Shown here: piece after piece, positions 44,931-54,330 of the stretch
How the letters are laid out: each line of letters begins with the position of its first letter
Position numbering within the stretch: position 1 is the first letter of the stretch
NCBI RefSeq assembly: GCF_001659985.1
Contig: NZ_LYCS01000002.1
Location: 434,001-498,000 of the forward strand
Direction: 5' to 3'
DNA length: 64,000 bases
Origin: Oceanobacillus sp. Castelsardo
Lineage (GTDB): Bacteria; Bacillota; Bacilli; Bacillales; Amphibacillaceae
Program-made: the position numbers and the translations under genes
The notes under the pieces: generated by a model
Seen by the model: the letters and a program-made list of their open reading frames with translations, nothing else
Databases searched by the model: none
Told to the model about the DNA's origin: nothing

Positions 44931-45632
44931 TTATTTGTTGTTATTTACAGAACTATTATTAACAATATCCACTTTCCCATCTTTCCCCACAAAAACTTTA
45001 TCAGCCATATTAATAAACAATCCTGTCTCCACAACACCTACTATTCCAATTAGTTCATTATGTAGTTTCTCAGGTTCAGTAATCTTCTGGAAATCACAAT
45101 CTAATATGTAGTTTCCATTATCTGTCATAAATACTTCTCCATCTTTTTTTCTTAATACTGGTTCACATCCAAACTTTTCAATTTTACTGAATGTTACTTC
45201 CCAACCAAAAGGGACTACTTCAATTGGTAGTTTGAATGCACCTAAATGATCCACCATTTTAGAATCATCGACTATGACATAAAATTCCTTAGCTGATGCA
45301 GCAACTACTTTTTCACGGAATAATGCACCGCCGCCACCTTTAATTAATTGAAAATTAGGATCCACTTCATCCGCTCCATCAATCGCGATATCAAGCTCCT
45401 GAACTTTTGAGAAATCTGTTAATGGTACACCAAATTCCTTCGCCCATTCCGCTGTTTTATTCGCTGAGGGTACGCCAACAATATGAAGTCCCTCTTCTTT
45501 CACACGTTCCCCCAATTTTTTCACCGCATAATACATGGTGGAACCATAACCTAATCCAACTTTCATTCCATCTTTTACATATTTAACCACTTCTTCACCA
45601 ACTAATTGTTTCGTTTCATCGACTTGGTCCAT
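44931..45632 (-). CDS. rpiA: Ribose-5-phosphate isomerase A
   Basis: Interconverts ribose-5-P and ribulose-5-P. 233 residues from the ATG at 45632, nine bases after AGGAGG (a TTG at 45638 is too close). The RpiA hallmarks are all present: GLGYGSTMYYAV near 28, DGADEVDPNFQLIKGGGGALFREK near 87-110 and VDDSKMV near 122. Many Bacilli rely on RpiB, so an RpiA in an operon with a polyol dehydrogenase looks accessory. It is divergent from the full-length transketolase gene across about 175 bp, which suggests a link to pentose phosphates made by the island. Confidence 0.92.
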   Translation of the reverse strand: MDQVDETKQLVGEEVVKYVKDGMKVGLGYGSTMYYAVKKLGERVKEEGLHIVGVPSANKTAEWAKEFGVPLTDFSKVQELDIAIDGADEVDPNFQLIKGGGGALFREKVVAASAKEFYVIVDDSKMVDHLGAFKLPIEVVPFGWEVTFSKIEKFGCEPVLRKKDGEVFMTDNGNYILDCDFQKITEPEKLHNELIGIVGVVETGLFINMADKVFVGKDGKVDIVNNSSVNNNK

Positions 45633-45806
45633 TTCCAAAATCCTCCTATTCCTTATGTAAACCTTTTCTTCTATTCATTATAAACGAAAAACGACAAATT
45701 TACTTATAAAATAATAATATTTGTTTGTTTCCTAAACAATTTCTATTATACTAGGATATAGTAATACTATAAATATATTATATACTTATTCGGAAGGAGT
45801 TTGACA

Positions 45807-47813
45807 ATGTCAAATAATGTAGAACAGCTATCAGTAAATACGATCCGTACTCTTTCAATTGATGCGATTGAAAAGGCTAACTCTGGTCACCCAGGTTTAC
45901 CAATGGGGGCTGCACCAATGGCATACACTCTTTGGACTGACTTCATGAATCACAATCCAAAACATTCGAAATGGTTTAATCGTGACCGTTTTGTACTTTC
46001 TGCAGGTCATGGTTCCATGCTTTTATATAGTTTGCTTCATCTATCAGGCTACGATGTCTCCATGGATGATTTAAAATCATTCCGTCAGTGGGATTCTAAA
46101 ACTCCTGGACATCCTGAAGTAAACCATACAGATGGTGTCGAAGCAACAACTGGTCCACTTGGACAAGGTATTTCAATGGCAGTTGGTATGGCGATGGCAG
46201 AAAGTCATTTAGCTGCTAAATATAATAAAGAAGATTTAAATGTGGTTGATCATTTCACTTACTCTCTTGTTGGTGATGGAGACTTAATGGAAGGTATCTC
46301 TCATGAAGCAGCTTCTTTAGCTGGTCACTTAGGCTTAGGTAAATTAATCGTTCTTTACGATTCGAATGATATTTCCTTAGATGGAGATTTAGATAAATCT
46401 TATTCTGACAATGCACAAGAACGTTTCAAAGCATACGGTTGGCAAGTTCTATATGTAGAAGATGGAAATAACCTAGATGAAATTAGAAATGCAATCAAAG
46501 CAGCACAAGAAAACACAGAACAACCTACGTTAATTGAAATTAAAACAGTAATCGGTTACGGATCACCAAATAAATCCGCTAAATCCGATTCCCACGGTGC
46601 TCCACTTGGTACAGACGAAGTGAAATTAACAAAAGAGTTCTATAACTGGGAGCATGAAGCTTTCCACGTACCAGAAGAAGTTTACGCTGACTTTAACGAA
46701 AAAATTGTAAAAGACGGTGCAGAAAAAGAAGCACAATGGAAAGATCTTTTCAACACATACAAAGAGAAATATCCTGAATTAGCAAATGAACTAGAATTAG
46801 CAATCCATAACAAACTTCCTGAAGGTTGGGAAAAAGCGCTACCACAATTTACTCCAGGTGAGGACACATTAGCAACTAGAGCGTCTTCTGGTAAAGTATT
46901 AAACGCTATTGCAGATGCTGTTCCAAACTTCTTTGGTGGAAGTGCGGACTTAGCTGGTTCTAACAAAACAATGATGAATAAAGAAGAAGACTATTCAAAA
47001 GAAAATTACGCAGGACGTAACATTTGGTTTGGTGTTCGTGAACATGCGATGGGTGCTGCATTAAACGGTATGGCACTTCATGGTGGACTAAAAGTGTATG
47101 GTGGTACATTCTTCGTATTTAATGACTACCTACGTCCATCTATTCGTCTAGCATCCATTATGAATCAACCGGTTACTTATGTATTAACTCACGATTCCAT
47201 TGCTGTAGGAGAAGATGGCCCAACTCACGAACCAATCGAACATTTAGCAGCATTACGTGCAATGCCTGGTCTTTCTATTATCCGCCCTGCAGATGCAAAC
47301 GAAACTTCTGCAGCATGGAGATTAGCGGTAGAATCTACTGACACGCCAACTGCACTTGTTTTAACTCGTCAAAACCTTCCAACATTAGAAGGTACTGGTT
47401 ATGAAGGAGTACAAAAAGGTGGCTACGTACTAGTAGATTCTGAAAAAGAAACTCCAGATGCGCTTCTTTTAGCAACAGGCTCTGAAGTACAATTAGCTGT
47501 ACAAGCTCAAGCTGAATTGAAAGCTAAAGGAATCGATGCCCGTGTAGTAAGCATGCCATCATGGGATCGTTTTGAAGCTCAAGACGAAGCATACAAACAA
47601 GCTGTTCTTCCATCTGAAGTAAGAGCTCGCGTAGCTATTGAAATGGGAGCAACTCTTGGATGGGGACGCTATGTAGGCCTAGATGGTAAAGTACTCGGAA
47701 TCGATCGTTTTGGAGCATCTGCACCAGGAGATAAAGTGATTGAAGAATACGGATTTACAGTTGAAAATGTAGTGAAAGCTGTAGAAGAAGTATTAAATCC
47801 TACATTTGCTTAA
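45807..47813 (+). CDS. tkt: Transketolase (full length)
   Basis: 668 residues, the complete three-domain enzyme of the pentose phosphate pathway. Landmarks in order: [15 protein letters not shown] near 28, [11 protein letters not shown] near 66, the ThDP motif [14 protein letters not shown] near 153, [15 protein letters not shown] near 407 with the activating glutamate, and [19 protein letters not shown] near 460. The ATG is seven bases after AAGGAG; an in-frame TTG at 45801 is less likely. Only large plus-strand gene of this stretch, with its own terminator. It can interconvert the xylulose-5-P that the split transketolase would make. Confidence 0.96.
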   Translation: MSNNVEQLSVNTIRTLSIDAIEKANSGHPGLPMGAAPMAYTLWTDFMNHNPKHSKWFNRDRFVLSAGHGSMLLYSLLHLSGYDVSMDDLKSFRQWDSKTPGHPEVNHTDGVEATTGPLGQGISMAVGMAMAESHLAAKYNKEDLNVVDHFTYSLVGDGDLMEGISHEAASLAGHLGLGKLIVLYDSNDISLDGDLDKSYSDNAQERFKAYGWQVLYVEDGNNLDEIRNAIKAAQENTEQPTLIEIKTVIGYGSPNKSAKSDSHGAPLGTDEVKLTKEFYNWEHEAFHVPEEVYADFNEKIVKDGAEKEAQWKDLFNTYKEKYPELANELELAIHNKLPEGWEKALPQFTPGEDTLATRASSGKVLNAIADAVPNFFGGSADLAGSNKTMMNKEEDYSKENYAGRNIWFGVREHAMGAALNGMALHGGLKVYGGTFFVFNDYLRPSIRLASIMNQPVTYVLTHDSIAVGEDGPTHEPIEHLAALRAMPGLSIIRPADANETSAAWRLAVESTDTPTALVLTRQNLPTLEGTGYEGVQKGGYVLVDSEKETPDALLLATGSEVQLAVQAQAELKAKGIDARVVSMPSWDRFEAQDEAYKQAVLPSEVRARVAIEMGATLGWGRYVGLDGKVLGIDRFGASAPGDKVIEEYGFTVENVVKAVEEVLNPTFA

Positions 47814-47842
47814 ATTTTTATATTGAGTTAGGTTTAACTAAA

Positions 47843-47880
47843 AATGCGGAACCTTTTTAAAGGTTCCGCATTCTTTATTT
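47843..47880 (+). terminator. terminator of tkt
   Basis: AATGCGGAACCTTT pairs with AAAGGTTCCGCATT and is followed by TTTATTT. Confidence 0.9.
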
Positions 47881-47904
47881 GATCGTTTAAATCACAAATA
47901 AAGT

Positions 47905-47936
47905 AAAAAACGGGTAGCTAAATTTCTAGCTACCCT
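47905..47936 (-). terminator. terminator downstream of the YjcZ-like genes
   Basis: GGGTAGCTAAA/TTTCTAGCTACCC stem, followed on the minus strand by a six-T run. Confidence 0.8.
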
Positions 47937-48020
47937 AACACCGCTTCAGAGGAGGTAATAGTCTTTAGTAAAAGACGAGAGGAAAATTATTAAGAAAGGC
48001 TTGCTTCTTCCATTAAAAAC

Positions 48021-48176
48021 TTAGCAATACCAAGCTGCGCCAACGATAATTAGAAGGATAAACAGAACAACGATTAGTGCGAAGTTGTTACCTCCACCAT
48101 ATCCTCCTCCGTATCCTGCTCCTGCTACACCGTATCCATATCCACCATAACCACAATTACCAAAACCGAATCCCAT
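48021..48176 (-). CDS. YjcZ-family sporulation miniprotein 1
   Basis: 51 residues. A glycine/tyrosine-rich N-terminal half (repeats of GYG and GGG up to residue 29) is followed by [20 protein letters not shown], a hydrophobic segment typical of the YjcZ/YosG small sporulation proteins of Bacillaceae. AAGGAG stands seven bases before the ATG. It is followed by a terminator at 47905. The role is unknown; family members are found in spores or the forespore membrane. Together with the gene at 48203 it forms a tandem pair. Confidence 0.88.
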   Translation of the reverse strand: MGFGFGNCGYGGYGYGVAGAGYGGGYGGGNNFALIVVLFILLIIVGAAWYC

Positions 48177-48202
48177 AATAACACTCCTTACCTTATTTTA
48201 TA

Positions 48203-48304
48203 TTAATAACCGAAACCAACGTACGCAGATCCAACAATAATTAACAAAATAAACAACACAACGATCAAAGCGAAACCTTCACCATATCCTGTTCCACCAC
48301 TCAT
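48203..48304 (-). CDS. YjcZ-family sporulation miniprotein 2
   Basis: 33 residues: a short Gly-rich start [10 protein letters not shown] and the hydrophobic [20 protein letters not shown] segment, ending FGY. It is nearly the same as the second half of miniprotein 1, so the pair arose by duplication. A GGGGGG run precedes the ATG. It lies 26 bp upstream of its partner, on the same strand. Confidence 0.85.
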   Translation of the reverse strand: MSGGTGYGEGFALIVVLFILLIIVGSAYVGFGY

Positions 48305-48504
48305 AACATTACACCCCCCTTAAGCCTTATATAGTTACTATATGCTCTCGGAATAAATGGCGACATGGATAAAATCCTAGTTTTAGACGTTTTACAGGAT
48401 TCAAACAAAAAGCAGTAAGATGAGAAGGTAAATCCATAGGTAATTTGACTCCATATCGTTTTGCGGAATAAATAAGATCGAATACATAATTCAGCACAAC
48501 TCAA

Positions 48505-48533
48505 AAGAGCAGCCCATTCACATGGACTGCTCC
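48505..48533 (-). terminator. terminator of nagB
   Basis: GAGCAG...CTGCTC hairpin with flanking complementarity, followed on the minus strand by TTTT. Confidence 0.65.
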
Positions 48534-48549
48534 TGCAATATCATATTAT

Positions 48550-49284
48550 TTATTTTATCTTCGTTTTAGATAATGCTGCTTCGTCTACTATAAGTGTTAC
48601 ATTTTCATGATTCTTTAAAATTGATACTGGTACTTGTTCGCTCACATCGCCTTCAATTAATTTAGCAACAGCATCTGCTTTATTTTCACCAGAAATGAGT
48701 AGCAATATTTCTTTACTTTGCATAATTGTTTCAGGCCCCATTGAAATAGCATGGGTTGGCACTTCATCTATAGATGCAAAATATCTTGAATTTGCCTTGC
48801 GAGTAGAATCCGTTAATTCTACAACATGAGTTTCCTTCGTAAATGGTGTTCCTGGTTCATTAAATCCAATATGACCGTTCACTCCGATACCTAACACCTG
48901 TAAATCGATACCACCAGCATCACGAATCATTTGCTCATATTCTTTACATTCTTTATCCATATCTTTTTCTAATCCACTTGGCAAATGAGAATTTTCTTCT
49001 TCTATATCGACATGATCTAAAAATTTATCATGCATAAAGTAATGATAGCTATTCGGATCTTCTTCAGCAATTCCAACATACTCGTCTAAATTGAATGTTG
49101 ACGTATTTTTAAAGGAAACGTTCCCTTCTTTATTCTTTTTAATCAAGCATTCGTACATACCTTCTGGAGTAGAACCAGTTGCAAGTCCTAGTACTGGTTT
49201 TTCCAACTCTTGCATTCTCTCCACGATTATTTCACATGCTTTTTCGCTCATTGCTTGGTAATCTTTCACTTGAATTATTTTCAT
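48550..49284 (-). CDS. nagB: Glucosamine-6-phosphate deaminase
   Basis: Converts glucosamine-6-P to fructose-6-P and ammonia. 244 residues. GLATGSTPEGMY near 33, FNLDEYVG near 65 and the catalytic GVNGHIGFNEPG near 128 are diagnostic. I choose the ATG at 49284 because AAAGGAG is seven bases upstream; two earlier ATG codons are too close or lack a site. It overlaps the end of nagA, so the two are translationally coupled. Confidence 0.95.
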   Translation of the reverse strand: MKIIQVKDYQAMSEKACEIIVERMQELEKPVLGLATGSTPEGMYECLIKKNKEGNVSFKNTSTFNLDEYVGIAEEDPNSYHYFMHDKFLDHVDIEEENSHLPSGLEKDMDKECKEYEQMIRDAGGIDLQVLGIGVNGHIGFNEPGTPFTKETHVVELTDSTRKANSRYFASIDEVPTHAISMGPETIMQSKEILLLISGENKADAVAKLIEGDVSEQVPVSILKNHENVTLIVDEAALSKTKIK

Positions 49285-49286
49285 CT

Positions 49287-50447
49287 TCATTCTCCTTTGT
49301 ATGAAACGACTCCGCAAGAAATAGTATACTTAATATGAAGCTGTTCATCAAGAAGTAATATATCTGCATCTTTCCCAATCTCAATGGTCCCTTTTCTGTC
49401 AAATACACCAATTTGCTTTGCTGGATTTTCCGAAGCCATTTTCACGATATCTTTTAGACCTACCCCGTCTAACTTCATCATGTTACGAGCTGACCCAATC
49501 ATCGTTAACATACTTCCTGCAAGTGTACCGTCTTTTAGTGTTGCCTGGTCCTCCGATACTTTTACAGGCTGACCACCTAATTCATAAGCACCTGGAGGTA
49601 ATCCCTTCGCCCGCATCCCGTCTGTAATTAAGATAAGCCTATCTCTACCAATCATATCGTAAATCAACTGAAGCATTTCTGGAACGATATGGATCCCGTC
49701 AGAAATTAATTCCGCATGCAATTCCTTTAAAAGAAAAGCCGCACCGACCGCTCCTACATCACGGTGATGAACCCCATTCATCGCATTACATAAATGAGTA
49801 AGTTGGCTCACACCGAACTTTACTGCTTGCTTCATTTTTGGAAATTGAATAGCGGTATGACCGGCCGAAACGTTTACACCGGATTTTGCTACTTCTTGGA
49901 TAAAAATACCTTCTACATCATGTTCAGGTGCCATCGTTATCGTTTTAATTTTTCCACCCGATATTTGTTGCCATCTAAAAAAAAGTTCAACATTTGGTTT
50001 TTGAATAAATTCCTTCGGTTGCGCTCCTGCTTTAGATGGTTCAACAAATGGCCCCTCCAGATGAACGCCTAATAATTCGGCTTGCCCCTTCTTATTCTCA
50101 TATGTAGCTATGTTTTTTAGTGCCTTTTCAATATTTTCGTTTGATTGTGTAATCGTCGTTGCTAAGAAACTTGTCGTTCCCTCTTTTGGTAAAAATTCAG
50201 TAATGGAATCTAAGGCCTCTTCTGTTGCATCCATCGTATCGGCTCCGTTTGCGCCGTGAATATGGGTGTCAATAAATCCAGGAATAGCTATTAAATGGGT
50301 AGCATCGATAACCTCTACTCCGATATCTTCTAATTTAGAGCTTCCCATTTCAATGTTTTTAATTCGGCCTTCTTCTATATATATATTCCCTTTGACATAC
50401 ATATCATTCATAACTATTTTTGCATCTTTTATACAAAGGTTGTTCAT
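49287..50447 (-). CDS. nagA: N-acetylglucosamine-6-phosphate deacetylase
   Basis: Removes acetate from GlcNAc-6-P, feeding NagB. 386 residues of the amidohydrolase fold. The metal-binding HIHG is near 60, the Glu segment LLGVHLEGPFV near 128, the His motifs SAGHTA near 198 and LTHLCNAM near 217, and the catalytic ILITDGMRAKG near 275. AAGGGA lies before the ATG. The nagA-nagB order is standard in Bacilli, but the nagR regulator is not in the window; the upstream neighbour is a 118 bp repeat element. Confidence 0.95.
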   Translation of the reverse strand: MNNLCIKDAKIVMNDMYVKGNIYIEEGRIKNIEMGSSKLEDIGVEVIDATHLIAIPGFIDTHIHGANGADTMDATEEALDSITEFLPKEGTTSFLATTITQSNENIEKALKNIATYENKKGQAELLGVHLEGPFVEPSKAGAQPKEFIQKPNVELFFRWQQISGGKIKTITMAPEHDVEGIFIQEVAKSGVNVSAGHTAIQFPKMKQAVKFGVSQLTHLCNAMNGVHHRDVGAVGAAFLLKELHAELISDGIHIVPEMLQLIYDMIGRDRLILITDGMRAKGLPPGAYELGGQPVKVSEDQATLKDGTLAGSMLTMIGSARNMMKLDGVGLKDIVKMASENPAKQIGVFDRKGTIEIGKDADILLLDEQLHIKYTISCGVVSYKGE

Positions 50448-50479
50448 TCGTATCTTTCCCTTATTATTCCAAATTTTCC

Positions 50480-50597
50480 GCAGCCCGAATACACTTCGCT
50501 TTCCGCGGGCGGCTGTTGAGCCCTCCTTGAGCTATCGCTCTTCGGTGGTCTCACCTAGGCCTTTCCTCCCGCAGGAGTCTACGTGTATTCGGGCTGC
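50480..50597. repeat. 118 bp intergenic element with 15 bp perfect terminal inverted repeats
   Basis: GCAGCCCGAATACAC (50480-50494) and GTGTATTCGGGCTGC (50583-50597) are exact inverse copies. The inside is GC-richer than its surroundings and contains CTTTCCGCGGGCGGC and CCTCCCGCAGGAGTC segments. It resembles small dispersed elements common in Bacillaceae genomes (from memory). Confidence 0.8.
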
Positions 50598-50662
50598 TCC
50601 GTGCATATACAATGTTTTTTCTTTTGCATACTAATTTTAAAAAAGATTTTATTTATGTAAAT

Positions 50663-51094
50663 CTATTTGTTATATCTATAAAAAGTCCCCGAAGTTTTAC
50701 ATAATAGGTCTCCTTCTTCATTATGTACTTCGCATTCCATGAAGCATACTTTATATCCTTCTTTCGTATATCTTGCTGTAGCAGTAATATTACCAGTGGT
50801 TGCTGCTTTAAAATAAGAAGTTTTCAATTCTAGCGAAACATATGGTGCATCCTTTAAGTGAAAATTCAAATGCCCCATTGCCGTATCTGTCATAAATGTG
50901 TAAACTCCCCCATGAACAATCCCACTTGGATTAAGCATCACTTCAGATATTGGACACGTAATTGTACATGTTCTATTTTCATCATCATAATTAAAATCAA
51001 ATTGAAAAAGGTTAAACAGAAATATACTCTCACGATCAATCTTTCTTTCGTCGTAAGCCTTTTCAACTAAACTCATAAACTCTTTTTTCTCCAT
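50663..51094 (-). CDS. PaaI-type hotdog thioesterase
   Basis: 143 residues of the single-domain hotdog thioesterase family. NPSGIVHGGVYTFMTDTAMG near 60-79 is the active-site helix region with the conserved HGG and the Asp. SLELKTSYFKAA near 93 is the second core strand. It hydrolyses an acyl-CoA of unknown identity in the cytoplasm. GGGGG precedes the ATG. It stands alone between the repeat element and the chemotaxis gene. Confidence 0.85.
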   Translation of the reverse strand: MEKKEFMSLVEKAYDERKIDRESIFLFNLFQFDFNYDDENRTCTITCPISEVMLNPSGIVHGGVYTFMTDTAMGHLNFHLKDAPYVSLELKTSYFKAATTGNITATARYTKEGYKVCFMECEVHNEEGDLLCKTSGTFYRYNK

Positions 51095-51311
51095 TACAAT
51101 TCCCCCTACCCCTTTTGATTTTCTCTTTCATCATATCACAAAACTTTTAAACCCAAATAGTTTCCTAATCAGAATTTGCCATATAATTGTCAAAATTAAC
51201 CCCCTTCATAAATTGCACTATTATTTAAAATGGAATATGATGAAAGAAAACAATAAAATAGGTAAAAAGTCTGAGTATTTAAGTCTAACAACCTCGAAAA
51301 GGAGTATTTCT

Positions 51312-51773
51312 ATGTCAATTGTAATAGAAGAAAAAACACAGCATATCACCATGATGTTAAATAGTACGATTACATCCGTTAAAAATGTTATCCCAATTCC
51401 ACATCAAGTTTCTGAACCTAGTATTCTACCAACCCCACTTAACATTCAATATGGGGTACTTATAGGTCTTACAGGTGATGTGAAAGGTAATCTCGTTCTA
51501 ACTGGGAATCCAAAAATCTTCAGCGCAATCGGTGAGAGTTTATTTGGAATGCCAATTGAGGGTGACATGCTTAGTTCCTTTAGTGGTGAACTAGGGAATA
51601 TGATTGCAGGTGGATTAGCAACTAGTATTTCTACCCAAGGGATAAATACAGATATTTCCGCACCGACTATTTTGCAAGGTAACACAAACTTAACTGGTTT
51701 CGGAAAGGCTATTCGTTTAACGATCCAGTTCGAATTAATGGGAAACCTAGATATTTGTCTGCTTTTAGATTAA
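51312..51773 (+). CDS. CheX-like CheY-P phosphatase
   Basis: 153 residues from the ATG at 51312, which has AAAGGAG seven bases upstream; a longer in-frame reading begins at 51213 without support. The CheC/CheX/FliY active-site pattern is visible as SSFSGELGNMIAGG, with Glu93 and Asn96 in the ExxN spacing. The fold order (VGVLIGL-type strand, GNLVLTG, helix, GELGN helix) fits CheX, which has one such motif. It stands upstream of a CheY-like regulator and a chemoreceptor, so it probably removes phosphate from that CheY. A dispersed 126 bp repeat separates it from cheY. Confidence 0.82.
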   Translation: MSIVIEEKTQHITMMLNSTITSVKNVIPIPHQVSEPSILPTPLNIQYGVLIGLTGDVKGNLVLTGNPKIFSAIGESLFGMPIEGDMLSSFSGELGNMIAGGLATSISTQGINTDISAPTILQGNTNLTGFGKAIRLTIQFELMGNLDICLLLD

Positions 51774-51862
51774 TATTCTAACACTTTACAAATAGGAATT
51801 TTGACCGATATAAATAATAGAATGCTCACCATTGAGCCTTCAATGTTTAGAACAAAGGTGCA

Positions 51863-51988
51863 AGCGCCCGTTTAGTGACGTATAGACTGGACTGAGCCGT
51901 AGGAGATAAAGGAAACACGGTGAGCGTAAGCGAGCCGATGTTGACTTATCGTACGGAGGTGAAGGAAGTCTACTAGTCACTGGGCGCT
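51863..51988. repeat. 126 bp intergenic element with imperfect terminal inverted repeats
   Basis: AGCGCCCG...AGTGAC at the left pairs with GTCACTGGGCGCT at the right. The interior includes GGTGAGCGTAAGCGAGCC. GC content is higher than in the neighbours. It is unlike the element at 50480 in sequence. The rest of the 378 bp gap holds an AT-rich hairpin (52038-52069) and the leader element at 52074. Confidence 0.7.
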
Positions 51989-52073
51989 GGAGCCGGACGT
52001 GGCTATTTCGGTATCTAAGTTATCCACAGCCATACATGTTTTTTAATTTCCTAGAAAATTAAAAAACAAAGCG

Positions 52074-52146
52074 TTGCCCAAGCTCAGGCAATTACCTTAA
52101 TCACACTTATGCAGGACATTCATATCTGCCAAAAAGAAGGGAGACT
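52074..52146 (+). promoter_or_regulatory. structured leader element, copy A, before cheY
   Basis: A TTGCC...GGCAA hairpin (52074-52091), then CACACTTATGCAG, a GCAG...CTGC hairpin (52111-52129), then CCAAAAAGAAGGGAG, whose end is the ribosome site of the next gene. Copy B at 56579 has the same order of parts. Confidence 0.6.
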
Positions 52147-52151
52147 TATCA

Positions 52152-52508
52152 TTGGTAAAGGTATTAATTACAGATGATGCAGCATTTATGAGAATGCAAC
52201 TTAAAAATATGATTACAGAATTAGGTCATGAAGTAATTGGGGAAGCTGAAAACGGCCTCGATGCAGTAGAAAAGGCAAAACAACTAAATCCAGATTTAAT
52301 TACGATGGATATTACAATGCCGGAAATGAACGGGGTTGATGCGGTGAAACAAATTAAGAGTGATAATCCTAATGTCAAAATCATTATGTGCTCCGCTATG
52401 GGACAACAAACTATGGTTGTCGATGCTATTAAAGCGGGTGCGAATGATTTTATCGTTAAACCATTTCAGAAAGAAAGAATACAAGAAGCGTTAGAAAAAA
52501 TCCTTTAA
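52152..52508 (+). CDS. CheY-like single-domain response regulator
   Basis: 118 residues, receiver domain only. The acidic pair is Asp8/Asp9, the phospho-acceptor Asp53 lies in [13 protein letters not shown], the switch Ser81 in IIMCSAMG and Lys103 in IVKPF. It starts with TTG; AGGGAG is eight bases upstream. No output domain, so it acts by binding a motor or another protein. It lies between a CheX-like phosphatase and a chemoreceptor, far from any cheA in the window, and probably forms part of an accessory signalling set. Confidence 0.92.
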   Translation: MVKVLITDDAAFMRMQLKNMITELGHEVIGEAENGLDAVEKAKQLNPDLITMDITMPEMNGVDAVKQIKSDNPNVKIIMCSAMGQQTMVVDAIKAGANDFIVKPFQKERIQEALEKIL

Positions 52509-52531
52509 AACACAAAATCGAGGTGTTCCTA

Positions 52532-54226
52532 ATGAAAAATCTACTTAAATTTAAAAGTGTTCGTACAAAGATTGTATTTGGTTTTTCTATCGTTATCGTT
52601 CTTACACTTTTATCAAGCGTTCTAAATACTAACTCTATTATAAAGTCCAATAAGAAAGTTGAAAACTTAATCGATAATGAATTAGAGCTTTTATTATTGG
52701 ATGAGCAGTTATCAGGAAATATGGCTAATCGAACTGGTTTAATTCGGGGTTACTTATTATATGGTGAGCAAGATTATATGGATAGGTTCCAAAACGGAAC
52801 AAACAAAAGTACCGAATTAATAAATCAAGCTCGTGAACTAAGTGATTCCGAAAAATTGGATGAATTAGTAAATGAAAAAGTAGAATGGGAACAATTAGCA
52901 GATAAAGTTTTCTTAGAATATAGTAAAGGGAACAAAGAAGAAGCATTAGAAATAATGAAAACAACGGTAAATCCGCTAAGTAGACAATTAATGGACGGTT
53001 TTGATGAATTAGCAATAGAGAGAGAAGAAAAAATTGTAAAATTAGGAAATACCGTTCAAGAAAATGGTAAGCGAATTGTTACTACAGGTATCATTACGGC
53101 TATTATCGTACTTTTACTAGGGATAATAACAGCCTTGATTACATCTAAATCAATTGTGGACCCAATCAAAATCGTAATGGAAAAAATGAAAGAAATCGCA
53201 ATGGGTAATTTAAATAATGAAGCAATACATACTGATTCTAGAGATGAGCTTGGACAGCTTATTAACGCCACTAATGATATGAATAATAGTATGCGCAATA
53301 TCATGTTAACAATTAGTGAGGTTACAGCTACTGTTTCTTCTCATAGCGAAGAACTAACACAATCAGCAAATGAAGTACGTTCTGGAACCGAACAAATTTC
53401 TACTACTATGGAGGAATTAGCTTCTGGTTCCGAATCACAAGCAAATATGACGACGGATTTATCATCTATGATGAAAGATTATACGGAAAAAATCGAACAA
53501 ACAACAGAAAATACAGAGCGAGCAACGAATGAATCCAATCAAGTGCTTGTATTGGCGAACGAAGGAACAGATTTAATGAATTCTTCTATGAGTCAAATGG
53601 AAAATATTGATTCAATCGTTCAGGATTCTGTGAAGAAAGTTCAAGGTCTCGACGAACAATCACGTGAAATCTCAAAATTAGTTGTCGTTATTCGAGATAT
53701 TGCAGACCAAACGAATTTACTAGCTTTAAATGCAGCCATTGAAGCGGCACGTGCCGGTGAACAAGGTAGAGGTTTTGCCGTTGTGGCAGATGAAGTGAGA
53801 AAACTAGCAGAACAAGTTGGACATTCTGTATCCGATATTTCTAATATTGTTGGATCCATTCAAAATGAAATTAATCAAGTAACTACTTCCTTAAACAATG
53901 GATACCAAGAAGTGGAGTTAGGTACAAATCAAATCCGCTTAACAAATGAGAAATTCAATACAATCCAACATTCTATTTCAGAAGCAGTGAACAGCATTAA
54001 TTTCATTAATACGAACATGTCAGACATTGCGGCGAGTAACCAGGAAATGAACAGTTCCATTTATGAAATTGCCGCTATCTCGGAACAATCTGCAGCCGGT
54101 ATTGAAGAAACCTCTGCTTCATCTCAACAAACAAGTAGTGCGATGGAAGAAGTCGCAGGAAGTGCTAATGAATTAGCTAGATTAGCTGAAGATTTAAATG
54201 GATTGGTACGTAATTTTAAATTATAA
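52532..54226 (+). CDS. Methyl-accepting chemotaxis protein
   Basis: 564 residues. First membrane helix about 13-33, an extracellular four-helix-bundle sensor to about 185, second helix about 187-207, HAMP domain about 208-262, then the cytoplasmic coiled-coil hairpin. The highly conserved tip reads [20 protein letters not shown] near 393-412, followed by [17 protein letters not shown]. It ends with a short tail lacking a CheR-binding pentapeptide. The ATG at 52532 has GAGGTG upstream; a GTG three codons earlier is less likely. It follows cheY by 23 bp. The ligand is unknown. Confidence 0.94.
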   Translation: MKNLLKFKSVRTKIVFGFSIVIVLTLLSSVLNTNSIIKSNKKVENLIDNELELLLLDEQLSGNMANRTGLIRGYLLYGEQDYMDRFQNGTNKSTELINQARELSDSEKLDELVNEKVEWEQLADKVFLEYSKGNKEEALEIMKTTVNPLSRQLMDGFDELAIEREEKIVKLGNTVQENGKRIVTTGIITAIIVLLLGIITALITSKSIVDPIKIVMEKMKEIAMGNLNNEAIHTDSRDELGQLINATNDMNNSMRNIMLTISEVTATVSSHSEELTQSANEVRSGTEQISTTMEELASGSESQANMTTDLSSMMKDYTEKIEQTTENTERATNESNQVLVLANEGTDLMNSSMSQMENIDSIVQDSVKKVQGLDEQSREISKLVVVIRDIADQTNLLALNAAIEAARAGEQGRGFAVVADEVRKLAEQVGHSVSDISNIVGSIQNEINQVTTSLNNGYQEVELGTNQIRLTNEKFNTIQHSISEAVNSINFINTNMSDIAASNQEMNSSIYEIAAISEQSAAGIEETSASSQQTSSAMEEVAGSANELARLAEDLNGLVRNFKL

Positions 54227-54263
54227 AGAAGACTTGGTACAGGTGGAGTTTTAGTAACGCCGT
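54224..54263. repeat. short copy of an intergenic repeat shared with 59340
   Basis: TAAAGAAGACTTGGTACAGG followed by TGGAGTTTTAGTAACGCC. It matches the beginning and the end of the longer element at 59340-59420, as if the middle had been lost. Confidence 0.5.
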
Positions 54264-54276
54264 GTAGATAAAAGTG

Positions 54277-54309
54277 AAGGATAGTTCAGAGCATGAACTA
54301 TCCTTTTCT
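54277..54309. terminator. bidirectional terminator between the chemoreceptor and EAL genes
   Basis: AAGGATAGTTCA pairs with TGAACTATCCTT around GAGCA, followed by TTCTGTATT. Confidence 0.8.
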
Positions 54310-54330
54310 GTATTCTCGTTAGTCTATCTT

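Noticed and set aside
1-45638. IolC kinase or IolJ aldolase hidden in the island
   Set aside because: I looked for PfkB motifs and class II aldolase features in all large frames and found none. They may exist outside the window.
48301-48504. Open frame upstream of the YjcZ-like genes
   Set aside because: It overlaps the ribosome site of miniprotein 2 and has no family features.
52019-52027. Perfect DnaA-box-like TTATCCACA
   Set aside because: Single occurrence with no cluster and no dnaA/dnaN context, so no sign of an origin.
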